Numbered from the stretch's first letter, positions 1 to 5,915 are shown. The stretch: DNA of 5,915 nt from an uncultured Christensenellaceae bacterium (GCA_910587625.1 CAJUMW010000004.1:59113-65027), one strand, 5' to 3'. Translations and numbers: made by a program. Notes: generated from the letters alone by a model not told the origin.

Positions 1-668
1 AGTGCAATCCCAAATATTACGCCATTGCCGTACTGTTGATATTCGGCTTGATATTTTTTGCCTCTGATTTGGACGGGGTGTTTTTAGAGCTTTTCAAGCT
101 TATGGGTTATAAACCGCAGGAGGCTTCGTCATATTTCCCTACTCTGACGGGCGGATATGTGGTGCTTGCGCTGTTGGTAATGGCGGTTATGCCTGCCGTT
201 TTTGAAGAATTTCTCTTCCGTGGCGTAATTTTAAACACATGTGAAGAGGAACTCGGCAGTATAAGAACAGTGTTTATAGTCGGCTTTTGTTTTTCCCTTT
301 TCCACGCCTCTCCCGAACAGACGGTATATCAGTTTCTTGCAGGTTGCGCCTTTGCGTTTTTGGTGCTGCGTTCGGGTTCGATTTTGCCGTCCGTTCTAAT
401 GCACTTTATAAACAACGCCCTGATTGTCATACTTGCGGCGTGCAATCTTTTCGACCAAGCAGGTGAGCTTATGATGCCTTTCGAAGCTATGGTAACAGTA
501 AAGGTATTTGCCGCGTTAAGTTTGATTGGGGCGGCAATATGGCTTGGTTTCGACCGTAAACCCTATAAAAAGGGGGATAGAGCAAAGGTCAAAAATTTCT
601 TTATTTACGCGTCTGTCGGCATAGTCATTCTCGGTCTTATGTGGGTGCTTTCGTTTTTTGTTGTATGA
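1..668 (+). CDS. CPBP-family intramembrane metalloprotease (CAAX protease / Rce1-like), 5' partial
   Basis: The reading frame is open from the first complete codon at base 3 to the TGA at 666-668, so the true start lies upstream and about 222 residues are visible. A TTG at 36 is only an internal codon. Three motifs identify the CPBP (Abi) family: EEFLFR with the glutamate pair at 204-209 and arginine at 219-221, FSLFH with its histidine at 303-305, and HFINN with histidine at 402-404 and asparagine at 414-416. These are the expected metal-binding and catalytic residues. Several hydrophobic segments surround the motifs, and the C-terminus has a basic loop (DRKPYKKGDRAK) followed by a last membrane helix, so it is an integral membrane protein. 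In bacteria, members of this family process membrane-associated peptides or give bacteriocin self-immunity, but the substrate here is unknown. The gene overlaps rlmH by 4 bases, implying co-transcription. The family call is firm; a specific role cannot be given. Confidence 0.9.
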   Translation, partial: CNPKYYAIAVLLIFGLIFFASDLDGVFLELFKLMGYKPQEASSYFPTLTGGYVVLALLVMAVMPAVFEEFLFRGVILNTCEEELGSIRTVFIVGFCFSLFHASPEQTVYQFLAGCAFAFLVLRSGSILPSVLMHFINNALIVILAACNLFDQAGELMMPFEAMVTVKVFAALSLIGAAIWLGFDRKPYKKGDRAKVKNFFIYASVGIVILGLMWVLSFFVV

Positions 669-1102
669 TTAAAGTAAATATAGTTTGCGTCGGAAAAATT
701 AAAGAAGAATTTTACAGACAGGCGGTTGCCGAGTACGTCAAGCGGCTTTCTCGGTTCTGTAAGGTGGAAATAAAAGAACTTGCCGAAGGTAAAAGCTTGG
801 AGGACGAAGCCGAAGCTATAATCCGTGCCGCAAAGGGCTATATTTTAGCGCTATGTATCGAGGGCAAAAAGCTGAGCAGCGAGGGGCTTGCAAGTCAAAT
901 TAAAGTGCTTTGTGACCGAGGGGACGAGATAACTTTTGTTATAGGTTCTTCGTACGGTTTACACCCGAAAGTCAAGCATATTGCCGCCTGTATGCTCTCT
1001 TTTTCGGATATGACGTTCCCCCACCAGCTTATGAGGGTAATACTCTGCGAGCAGGTATACAGGGCGTTTATGATTAACAGCGGCAGCGAGTATCACAAGT
1101 AG
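665..1102 (+). CDS. rlmH: RlmH, 23S rRNA (pseudouridine1915-N3)-methyltransferase
   Basis: RlmH is a SPOUT-class, SAM-dependent enzyme that methylates pseudouridine 1915 in helix 69 of 23S rRNA on assembled 70S ribosomes. The 145-residue product begins MIKVNIVCVGKIKEEF and shows the family's landmarks: the SAM-loop segment FVIGSSYGLH (residues 91-100), SFSDMTFPHQLMR (112-124), EQVYRAF (129-135) and the invariant C-terminal YHK. ATG 665 is preferred over a GTG at 641, because it places the conserved first strand at the N-terminus and makes an ATGA overlap with the upstream protease stop; the extra residues from 641 look unrelated to the family. No clear Shine-Dalgarno precedes it, so translation is probably coupled to the upstream gene. 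It is about 10-14 residues shorter than the E. coli and S. aureus proteins as I recall them. The difference falls in the variable region after residue 43, not in the active site. The stop is TAG. Confidence 0.96.
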   Translation: MIKVNIVCVGKIKEEFYRQAVAEYVKRLSRFCKVEIKELAEGKSLEDEAEAIIRAAKGYILALCIEGKKLSSEGLASQIKVLCDRGDEITFVIGSSYGLHPKVKHIAACMLSFSDMTFPHQLMRVILCEQVYRAFMINSGSEYHK

Positions 1103-1135
1103 TATAATTGCATTTTTCAAATCATATTGTAGAGT

Positions 1136-1864
1136 GTGATTTATGACGAAGTGAGAAAGTTTTACCAAAGCTATTCAAAGCGTAAGTGCATCATAGGCTA
1201 CTCTGCGCGCGGCAGAGAAATTTACGCATTTCACGTCGGGGACGAGTACGGTAAGCAGTTTATAGCCGTCTACGCCGTTCACGCGCGGGAGTGGATAACC
1301 GCAAGACTTGCGCTCAAACATATAGACGTTGAACTACATCGCGGCGGCGGTTGGATAATTCCGCTTTTAAATCCCGACGGCGCATGTATCTGTCAAAGCG
1401 AATTTCCGCTTTGGAAGGCAAACGGCAGAGGGGTCGATTTAAACTGTAATTTCGACGCCGATTGGGGCAGCGGCAGAAGCAACGTCACATACCGCGGCGG
1501 AGAAAACTGTATCGGAGATTTTCCTTTTTCCGAATCCGAAACGGGCGCTTTGCGCGACTTCACATTAAAAATAAGACCTTTCGTTACTTTCAGTTTTCAT
1601 ACCAAAGGTGAAGAAATTTATTGGGAATACGGCGGTAAGGGCGACTATCGCGGCGCGGAAATAATTTCCCGGTCGACGGGTTACAAAATAGAGCGCGTCT
1701 ACGGTTCCGCCGGCGGATATAAGGATTGGTGCATTTCCAAACTTAAAATTCCGGCGTACACAATCGAGTGCGGCTCGGATAAATTGACTCATCCGATAGA
1801 AAAGCTCGGACATTTAAAAAAGTGTTTTAAAATTTTAAAAGATTTTACGGAAAAATATGGCTGA
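1136..1864 (+). CDS. M14-family zinc metallopeptidase, probably cytoplasmic (murein-peptide amidase/carboxypeptidase-like)
   Basis: This 242-residue protein has the zinc-carboxypeptidase fold signatures. The zinc ligands are H49 and E52 in HAREW, and H155 in FSFHT. NPDG lies at 79-82, the substrate-pocket motif GVDLNCNFDADW at 99-110, and the catalytic glutamate is E211 in TIECG. The domain begins around residue 19 and fills the whole protein. There is no signal peptide, membrane segment or LysM repeat, so it should act in the cytoplasm. Known cytoplasmic M14 enzymes of similar size (E. coli MpaA, Bacillus gamma-D-glutamyl-diaminopimelate peptidase I) cleave D-Glu-diaminopimelate bonds in recycled murein peptides, and that is the leading guess here. 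The arginine that binds the substrate carboxylate in carboxypeptidase A (Arg145) is replaced by C104, so terminal-residue specificity may differ. GTG 1136 is the first start after an in-frame TAG at 1130; the Shine-Dalgarno is poor, so the start is moderately sure. The gene overlaps tadA by 8 bases. Confidence 0.85.
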   Translation: MIYDEVRKFYQSYSKRKCIIGYSARGREIYAFHVGDEYGKQFIAVYAVHAREWITARLALKHIDVELHRGGGWIIPLLNPDGACICQSEFPLWKANGRGVDLNCNFDADWGSGRSNVTYRGGENCIGDFPFSESETGALRDFTLKIRPFVTFSFHTKGEEIYWEYGGKGDYRGAEIISRSTGYKIERVYGSAGGYKDWCISKLKIPAYTIECGSDKLTHPIEKLGHLKKCFKILKDFTEKYG

Positions 1865-2321
1865 TAAATTTATGAAGTCCGCGCTTTTATGCGCGCGGCG
1901 CGCTCTCGAAGAGGGCGAGGTTCCCATAGGTGCGGTGGTCGTTCTCGACGGCAAGGTAATAGCTCGCGGTCACAACAGGCGCACGCATAAGCAGATTGCA
2001 ACCGCTCACGCCGAAATAGAGGCAATTGAAAAGGCTTGTAAAAAATTAAATAGCTGGCGCATTCCCGAGTGCGAGCTTTACGTTACCTTAGAGCCGTGCC
2101 CCATGTGCATGGGCGCAATGCTCAACGCTCGCATTAAAAAAGTTTATTTCGGCGCGTACGAGGCTAAGGGCAGGTCTATGACGGACGAGCTGTCTAAGTC
2201 CAACCTGTTAAATCACACCATAGAGGTCGAGGGCGGAGTAATGGAGAAGGAGTGCGCCGAAATTTTGTCAACTTTTTTCAAGGAAATGCGCGAGCGCACC
2301 AAACGTAAAAATGACAATTGA
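1857..2321 (+). CDS. tadA: tRNA-specific adenosine deaminase TadA
   Basis: TadA deaminates adenosine 34 of tRNA-Arg(ACG) to inosine, allowing one tRNA to read CGU, CGC and CGA. The 154-residue product has the cytidine/deoxycytidylate deaminase zinc site in full: HAE with H51 (zinc) and E53 (proton shuttle), and PCPMC with C81 and C84 (zinc). The N-terminal stretch EVPIGAVVVLDGKVIARGHN and the later YFGAYEAKGRSMTDE fit the tRNA-acting subfamily better than guanine or cytosine deaminases, as do the length and the C-terminal helix rich in charged residues. ATG 1857 lies inside the last codons of the M14 gene (8-base overlap), with a weak GGA at 1849-1851, so translation is probably coupled to the upstream gene. 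No terminator follows, and the next promoter begins 14 bases after the stop. TadA is normally essential, so this gene should be functional. Confidence 0.96.
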   Translation: MADKFMKSALLCARRALEEGEVPIGAVVVLDGKVIARGHNRRTHKQIATAHAEIEAIEKACKKLNSWRIPECELYVTLEPCPMCMGAMLNARIKKVYFGAYEAKGRSMTDELSKSNLLNHTIEVEGGVMEKECAEILSTFFKEMRERTKRKNDN

Positions 2322-2335
2322 GTTATTTCAAACGG

Positions 2336-2364
2336 TTGACATTGTTGCATTATAATTATACAAT
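2336..2364 (+). promoter_or_regulatory. Sigma-A-type promoter of prs
   Basis: A perfect -35 box TTGACA (2336-2341) and a 5/6 -10 box TACAAT (2359-2364) are separated by exactly 17 bases in the intergenic region between tadA and prs. Transcription would start near 2371, giving a leader of about 50 bases. A second TATAAT at 2351-2356 lies only 9 bases from the -35 box and is unlikely to pair with it. The promoter lets prs and the genes after it be expressed independently of the upstream operon. Confidence 0.85.
2341..2364. repeat. Imperfect 24-base palindrome over the prs promoter (possible operator)
   Basis: Outer arms ATTGT (2341-2345) and ACAAT (2360-2364) flank a central perfect palindrome ATTATAAT (2349-2356), with three unpaired bases on each side of the centre. 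Nine of twelve half-site positions are complementary. It covers the promoter spacer and the -10 box, where a repressor would be expected to bind. AT-rich promoters often contain chance palindromes, and part of the match is the -10 box itself, so this is only a candidate. Confidence 0.25.
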
Positions 2365-2406
2365 AAAATCGAGGGAAGGTAAATTTCCTTACACAAACGA
2401 AAATTC

Positions 2407-2411
2407 GGAGG
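2407..2411 (+). promoter_or_regulatory. Strong ribosome binding site of prs
   Basis: GGAGG sits 9 bases before ATG 2421 and is the best Shine-Dalgarno core in the window. It fixes the prs start and suggests high expression. The other internal genes have weak sites or rely on overlap with the gene before them. Confidence 0.9.
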
Positions 2412-2420
2412 ATATACCAA

Positions 2421-3368
2421 ATGATTAGTCACGGAAACGAAATTAAGATTTTTTCGGGAAATTCCAACAAACCGCTTGCTGAAAAGATTGCCGCAAAGTT
2501 AAATACGTCGCTCGGAGAAATGGAAGTAACTCACTTCTCAGACGGTGAAATTTACGTTCGCTTCAACGAAACAATCCGCGGTATGGACGTGTTCCTCGTT
2601 CAGTCCACAAGCTATCCCGTAAACACAAATCTTATGGAATTGCTGATTATGATTGACGCGGCAAGGAGGGCAAGCGCCGGCAGAATTACAGCCGTCATTC
2701 CCTATTTCGGATATGCGCGTCAGGACAGAAAGGCACGTTCGCGCGAGCCGATAACGGCAAAGCTTGTTGCAAATCTTATAACCAGCGCAGGCGCGGACAG
2801 AGTTCTCACTATGGATTTGCACTGCATGCAGATTCAGGGCTTTTTCGATATTCCGCTTGACAATCTTGTGGGCGGTCCCACGCTCTATAATTATTTCAAA
2901 CCCAAGGTGGACGACAACTTTGTCGTAGTTTCCCCCGATATCGGCTCGGTAGCGCGCGCAAGAAAGGTTGCCGCAAAAATGGACGCCAAAATGGCTATAA
3001 TCGACAAGCGCCGCCCCAAAGCCAACGTAATGGAAGTTATGAACATAATAGGCGACGTAGAAGGCAAAAACTGTCTTATGGTCGACGATATGATAGATAC
3101 CGCAGGCACTATTGTACAGGGCGCAAAGGCTTTAAAGGAAGCCGGCGCAAAAGAAATTTACGCCTGCTGCTCGCACGGGGTACTGTCGGGGCCTGCGATA
3201 GAACGACTTGCGGCTTCTCCCATAACCGAGCTTGCAATGCTCGATACAATAAACATACCCAAAGAAAAAATGTTGCCCATATTTAAAATGATTTCTACGG
3301 CGCCTATATTTGCCGCCGCAATAGAAAACGTTTATATGGACAGGTCCATGTCGAAAATTTACGACTAA
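2421..3368 (+). CDS. prs: Ribose-phosphate pyrophosphokinase (PRPP synthetase), class I
   Basis: Prs transfers pyrophosphate from ATP to ribose 5-phosphate to make PRPP, the precursor for purine, pyrimidine, NAD, histidine and tryptophan synthesis in the cytoplasm. The 315-residue length is typical of bacterial class I enzymes. Visible landmarks, in order, are: FSGNSNKPLAEKI (11-23), the ATP-binding segment RQDRK (100-104), DLHCMQIQGFFDIP with metal-binding H134 (132-145), SPDIGSVARAR (171-181), the catalytic-loop IDKRRPKAN with K196 and R198 (194-202), and the PRPP-binding VDDMIDTAGT (221-230). All active-site residues expected from the Bacillus subtilis enzyme seem present. The start is set by the GGAGG site. 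Its own promoter lies upstream and a hairpin terminator lies just past its TAA, so much of its mRNA may be monocistronic. pth and mfd follow, as in many Firmicutes. Confidence 0.98.
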   Translation: MISHGNEIKIFSGNSNKPLAEKIAAKLNTSLGEMEVTHFSDGEIYVRFNETIRGMDVFLVQSTSYPVNTNLMELLIMIDAARRASAGRITAVIPYFGYARQDRKARSREPITAKLVANLITSAGADRVLTMDLHCMQIQGFFDIPLDNLVGGPTLYNYFKPKVDDNFVVVSPDIGSVARARKVAAKMDAKMAIIDKRRPKANVMEVMNIIGDVEGKNCLMVDDMIDTAGTIVQGAKALKEAGAKEIYACCSHGVLSGPAIERLAASPITELAMLDTINIPKEKMLPIFKMISTAPIFAAAIENVYMDRSMSKIYD

Positions 3369-3382
3369 TTTAAAATTTATCG

Positions 3383-3405
3383 AGAGCCGCAGCCGCGGCT
3401 CTTTT
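3383..3405 (+). terminator. Rho-independent terminator-like hairpin between prs and pth
   Basis: The arms AGAGCCGC (3383-3390) and GCGGCTCT (3395-3402) pair perfectly over 8 bases around a 4-base loop, AGCC. A T-run continues to 3405, then AAAA follows. The stem is strong and starts 15 bases after the prs stop. The T-tract is short (three bases beyond the stem), so it probably terminates only part of transcription and lets some polymerase continue into pth and mfd. It could instead serve mainly to stabilise the 3' end of prs mRNA. No T-run follows on the other strand, so it works in one direction only. Confidence 0.7.
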
Positions 3406-3416
3406 AAAAGGAAAAT

Positions 3417-3980
3417 ATGTATATAATAGTCGGTTTAGGCAATCCCGAAGAAAAGTATTTAAAAACTTTTCACAATATGGGCTATATTGCGGTCGGTGAC
3501 GCGGCGGATAAGCTTGGCGTTAAATTCAAAAAAAAGGAATGCGAGGCGTTTGTTGCCGAAGCCAACGTCGGCGGAGAAAAGATAATTTTAGCCCGTCCCG
3601 TAACTTATATGAATGCGAGCGGCAGAGCGGTAAAACAGCTTCTTGCCAAGTACAAGTGCGAGCCCTCTGATTTGATAGTTTTATACGACGACTACGATAT
3701 TCCCAAGGGCAATATAAGAATACGCCCCTCGGGCAGCGCAGGTACTCACAACGGCATGCGTTCGGTCATTGCTGAGATAGGCACGCAAAACTTTACACGC
3801 ATAAGAATAGGCATACGCGACAACGCGGTTAACATACCCATAATAAATTACGTTCTTTCCGAAGTAAGGCGCGAGGACTACGACTTGTTCATTTCTGCTT
3901 GCGGCAGGGCAGCGGAGGCGGCAATAAAAATCGCAAAAGGCGAAACCGTTGCAAACGTAATGACGGAATTTAATGCTTGA
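3417..3980 (+). CDS. pth: Peptidyl-tRNA hydrolase (bacterial Pth)
   Basis: Pth cleaves the ester bond of peptidyl-tRNAs released from stalled ribosomes, recycling tRNA in the cytoplasm. It is usually essential. The 187-residue product has the usual family length and the active-site residues: N9 in GLGNP, catalytic H19 in TFHNMG, N66 in TYMNASG, D91 in YDDYDIP and N112 in THNGMRS, followed by the conserved GTQNFTRIRIGI (122-133). Two positions differ from the commonest motifs, F18 where TRHN usually has arginine and T110 where GGHNG has glycine; neither is catalytic. A Shine-Dalgarno AAGGA (3408-3412) lies 4 bases before ATG 3417, slightly close. The gene sits directly after the prs terminator hairpin with no promoter of its own that I can see, so it probably depends on read-through. 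mfd begins 25 bases later. Confidence 0.96.
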   Translation: MYIIVGLGNPEEKYLKTFHNMGYIAVGDAADKLGVKFKKKECEAFVAEANVGGEKIILARPVTYMNASGRAVKQLLAKYKCEPSDLIVLYDDYDIPKGNIRIRPSGSAGTHNGMRSVIAEIGTQNFTRIRIGIRDNAVNIPIINYVLSEVRREDYDLFISACGRAAEAAIKIAKGETVANVMTEFNA

Positions 3981-3987
3981 CAATTCA

Positions 3988-4011
3988 AATCAAGGGTAAA
4001 ATCACTTGATT
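3988..4011 (+). repeat. Short inverted repeat enclosing the mfd start codon
   Basis: AATCAAG (3988-3994) and CTTGATT (4005-4011) are perfect inverse complements of 7 bases with a 10-base loop. Folded in mRNA, the stem would contain the TTG start (4006-4008) and the first bases of the Shine-Dalgarno site. The stem has only two GC pairs, so it is weak and may be accidental. Confidence 0.3.
3992..3996 (+). promoter_or_regulatory. Ribosome binding site that decides the mfd TTG start
   Basis: AAGGG lies 9 bases before TTG 4006, a normal spacing. An in-frame TAA at 3997-3999 bars any earlier start, and the next in-frame ATG is more than 100 codons downstream, inside the conserved region. TTG 4006 is therefore the only sensible start codon. 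Confidence 0.65.
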
Positions 4012-5915
4012 AAAAACTTTTTTTCATTTAAAAACTTAGGGGGCGAATATCTCGCTCTGCAAAACGAAATCCGCCTCGGCACGCCGACGGCGGCATTTGG
4101 TCTTTCCGACGCGCATAAATATTTGCTTGCCTCGCTTTACGAGGGGCAGGTTTTGTATGTCGCTTCCGACCCTATATTTGCGCAAAAGGCATATGAAAGC
4201 GTCAAAACTCTCTCCGGCAGAAAATGCACGCTGTTGCCTGCTAAGGACGAGGTAATTTTATATAAAGACGCACTGTCCAAAGACGCGCTGTTTAAAAGAA
4301 TATCGGCAATATACGAGCTTACGCACGGCACGGATATAATAATAACCGATATCGAAGCAATAATGCAGTTGTTTCCCGAACGGGTCGAAGTAATAACTTT
4401 TAAAAAGAATTGCGAGCTGGACTATGCTTCTATTCCCGAAAAACTCGTAAAAATGGGATACACTCGCGAGTATTCAGTCGACACACGGGGCTGTTTTGCC
4501 GTTCGCGGTGACATTTTGGATATTTTTCCCGTAAACAGCGAAAATCCCGTTCGCATCGACTTTTTCGGAGATACCGTCGAAAGAATACGTCCATATGATG
4601 AAATCAGCGGAGACCGATTACAGGAAACCGACGAAATTTGCGTGTGCGCCGCAACCGACGTGATTTGTACGCCGACCGACGCGGCAAGCATAGTAAAGGT
4701 GCTGTCCTCTGAAATAAAGAAGTTCAATACAGCACAGTCATACGAGCGTGCCAAGACAATTGCGGACGACATTACCGAAAAAATGTCGCTCGGCACGGCG
4801 TTCACGGGCGCGTCGTTTTTAATGCCGCTTCTCTGCTCGACGCGCAGTATTTTCGAGATAATCGACAATAACACTCTCGTAATATTTGACGAATGCAAGA
4901 ATATATCCGACAAAGCCGAAGGCTTGTATAGGGAGCATTGCGAGCGCGTAAGCGACCTTAAAAAGGGGGGAGAAGCGTTTTCGTTCTCCCAAAATCAATT
5001 AATTCAACCCAAAATACTTTTCGACGGCTTGAAAAATTTCCGCAATCTCGCGGTACAGAACTTTGTTTCGAGCACTATGTTTTTCAGGCCGCTTAAAACC
5101 TTCAATCTCAAAGCTACGCCGTCCCCGTCCTATCTCAACGCAATGCAGCAGTTTGTTGTTGACGTTAAAGGTTGGCTTTCAAACGGCTATCGCGTGCTTG
5201 CGTTTACGGGCAATGTTCAGCGGTATGACAAGCTCTCCGAGGCGCTGAGCGACGAGTACTTTCCCGTATATCCTGTGCCCGACAGGCTCGAAGCGCTTCA
5301 AGGCGTTGCGATAAGTTCGGAAGAGCTTGCCCACGGCTTTATACTTCACGAAAATAAGCTTGCGGTAATCGGAAGCGGCGATCTTTATACAAAGTCGGTA
5401 ACAAAACGCATACGAAAGCGCCGCGGAGATATGTTTGTCGCTCCCGAGATAGGGGATTTCTGCGTACACGAAAAGCACGGCATAGGCAGAATTATCGGCA
5501 CACAAAAGATAGAAACTACCGACGGCATCAAGGAATATCTGTCAATTGAGTACAAGGGCGGAGACGTGCTGCACATTCCCGTCGAGCAGATGGACATTCT
5601 CTCGAAATACGTCGGGGACGCAAATCCCCAGCTTTCCAAGATAGGCGGCGCGGACTTCGAGAGAATTAAAGAGCGAGTAAAACAATCTATACGCAAGCTG
5701 GCGTTCGATTTAAAGGAGCTGTATGCCGAGCGCTCGGCGCAGCGCGGCTATTGTTTTCCCGAAAACGCGGCAATGATGGAGGAGTTTGAAAATTCCTTTG
5801 AGTATGAAGAAACCCCCGACCAGCTTACTTCCATCGAAGAAATCAAGTCGGATATGTGCTCGAAAAAGGTAATGGACAGGTTGCTTTGCGGTGACGTCGG
5901 ATACGGCAAAACCGA
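4006..5915 (+). CDS. mfd: Transcription-repair coupling factor Mfd, 3' partial
   Basis: Mfd is an ATP-driven DNA translocase that pushes RNA polymerase off lesions and recruits UvrA to start nucleotide excision repair. I translated 636 codons from TTG 4006 to the window end without a stop; full-length family members are about 1150-1180 residues, so roughly the first 55% is present. Domains in order: a UvrB-like N-terminal region with the hallmark GCFAVRGDILDIFP followed by NPVRIDFFGD (about 162-192); a divergent middle domain; a CarD-like RNA polymerase interaction domain from E481 to about 540 (EIGDFCVHEKHGIGRIIG, then DVLHIPVEQMDILSKYVG); the LSKIGGADFERIK linker with a long charged helix; and the start of the RecG-like motor with TPDQ (603-606) and Walker A GDVGYGKT (629-636) at the very edge. 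The remaining helicase motifs and the C-terminal UvrA-masking domain lie outside the window. The gene follows pth after 25 bases, a conserved Firmicutes pairing. No frameshift was seen. Confidence 0.97.
   Translation, partial: MIKNFFSFKNLGGEYLALQNEIRLGTPTAAFGLSDAHKYLLASLYEGQVLYVASDPIFAQKAYESVKTLSGRKCTLLPAKDEVILYKDALSKDALFKRISAIYELTHGTDIIITDIEAIMQLFPERVEVITFKKNCELDYASIPEKLVKMGYTREYSVDTRGCFAVRGDILDIFPVNSENPVRIDFFGDTVERIRPYDEISGDRLQETDEICVCAATDVICTPTDAASIVKVLSSEIKKFNTAQSYERAKTIADDITEKMSLGTAFTGASFLMPLLCSTRSIFEIIDNNTLVIFDECKNISDKAEGLYREHCERVSDLKKGGEAFSFSQNQLIQPKILFDGLKNFRNLAVQNFVSSTMFFRPLKTFNLKATPSPSYLNAMQQFVVDVKGWLSNGYRVLAFTGNVQRYDKLSEALSDEYFPVYPVPDRLEALQGVAISSEELAHGFILHENKLAVIGSGDLYTKSVTKRIRKRRGDMFVAPEIGDFCVHEKHGIGRIIGTQKIETTDGIKEYLSIEYKGGDVLHIPVEQMDILSKYVGDANPQLSKIGGADFERIKERVKQSIRKLAFDLKELYAERSAQRGYCFPENAAMMEEFENSFEYEETPDQLTSIEEIKSDMCSKKVMDRLLCGDVGYGKT

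Noticed and set aside
755..982. RlmH being short and having GSSYGL rather than GGSxGL as a sign of degeneration
   Set aside because: The missing residues fall in a variable loop, GSS forms are familiar from clostridial homologues as I recall them, and the C-terminal active-site segment is intact.
1103..1108. Perfect TATAAT just after the rlmH stop, as a promoter for the M14-tadA pair
   Set aside because: No -35-like box at 16-18 bases upstream; the nearest candidate TTAACA (1074-1079) is 23 bases away, and there is no extended -10 TG.
2373..2391. Small hairpins in the prs leader (GGAA/TTCC, GTAA/TTAC) as a riboswitch or attenuator
   Set aside because: Stems are only 4 bases, mutually exclusive, and the leader is about 50 bases long, too short for a known riboswitch class.
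3528..3536. Run of eight A's forming an in-phase A AAA AAG slippery heptamer within pth
   Set aside because: It simply encodes Lys-Lys-Lys, no downstream stimulatory structure was evident, and the -1 frame gives only a short unrelated extension. Pth is complete and normal in the zero frame.
3977..4002. TTGACA (3977-3982) plus TAAAAT (3997-4002) as an mfd promoter
   Set aside because: The spacer is only 14 bases, and transcription would begin at or past the TTG start codon. The TTGACA is formed by the end of pth and its stop.
4422..4913. 163-residue open frame on the minus strand
   Set aside because: It lies wholly inside mfd, whose conserved UvrB-like region is read on the + strand. The minus-strand product has no recognisable motif; the same holds for the other minus-strand frames.
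5063..5248. 61-residue + strand open frame inside mfd
   Set aside because: It is out of frame with the continuous Mfd translation and shows no family features.
1..5915. Possible undescribed system, mobile island, CRISPR array or defence cluster
   Set aside because: All seven genes belong to known families, base composition looks even by eye, and no direct repeats, integrase, transposase or tRNA gene was seen.

Overview
The window is an ordinary housekeeping stretch of a bacterial chromosome, with seven genes all on the + strand and almost no non-coding DNA. The genes, in order, are: a CPBP-family membrane protease (5' end cut off), rlmH, an M14-family metallopeptidase, tadA, prs, pth and mfd (3' end cut off at the helicase Walker A motif). 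The prs-pth-mfd order, purine-rich Shine-Dalgarno sites, use of GTG and TTG starts, and protein sequences resembling those of Clostridia (for example the Prs segment DLHCMQIQGFFDIP and the RlmH loop GSSYGLH) point to a Firmicutes/Clostridia-type organism of moderate GC. An uncultured gut or animal-associated lineage would fit, but nothing here fixes a genus.

Left block (1-2321): the protease and rlmH overlap by 4 bases (ATGA). rlmH and the M14 gene are 33 bases apart, and the M14 gene and tadA overlap by 8 bases. No convincing promoter or terminator was found inside this block, so it probably forms one transcript that begins upstream of the window. RlmH modifies 23S rRNA and TadA makes inosine in tRNA-Arg. 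The peptidase has no secretion signal and is best read as a cytoplasmic peptidase, possibly for cell-wall peptides.

Right block (2336-5915): a near-consensus sigma-A promoter (TTGACA, 17-base spacer, TACAAT) and a strong Shine-Dalgarno site drive prs, which makes PRPP for nucleotide, histidine and tryptophan synthesis. A GC-rich hairpin with only a short T-run separates prs from pth by 48 bases and looks like a leaky terminator. pth (peptidyl-tRNA recycling) is followed after 25 bases by mfd (transcription-repair coupling), which starts at TTG. The prs-pth-mfd core is the familiar Firmicutes arrangement, but the ctc/rplY and fin genes found in Bacillus are absent.

No mobile element, CRISPR array, RNA gene, toxin-antitoxin pair or defence system was seen, and no new biological system is supported. 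The points worth a second look are small: a palindrome lying over the prs promoter, a short inverted repeat covering the mfd start codon, and a cysteine where carboxypeptidase-type M14 enzymes carry a substrate-binding arginine.
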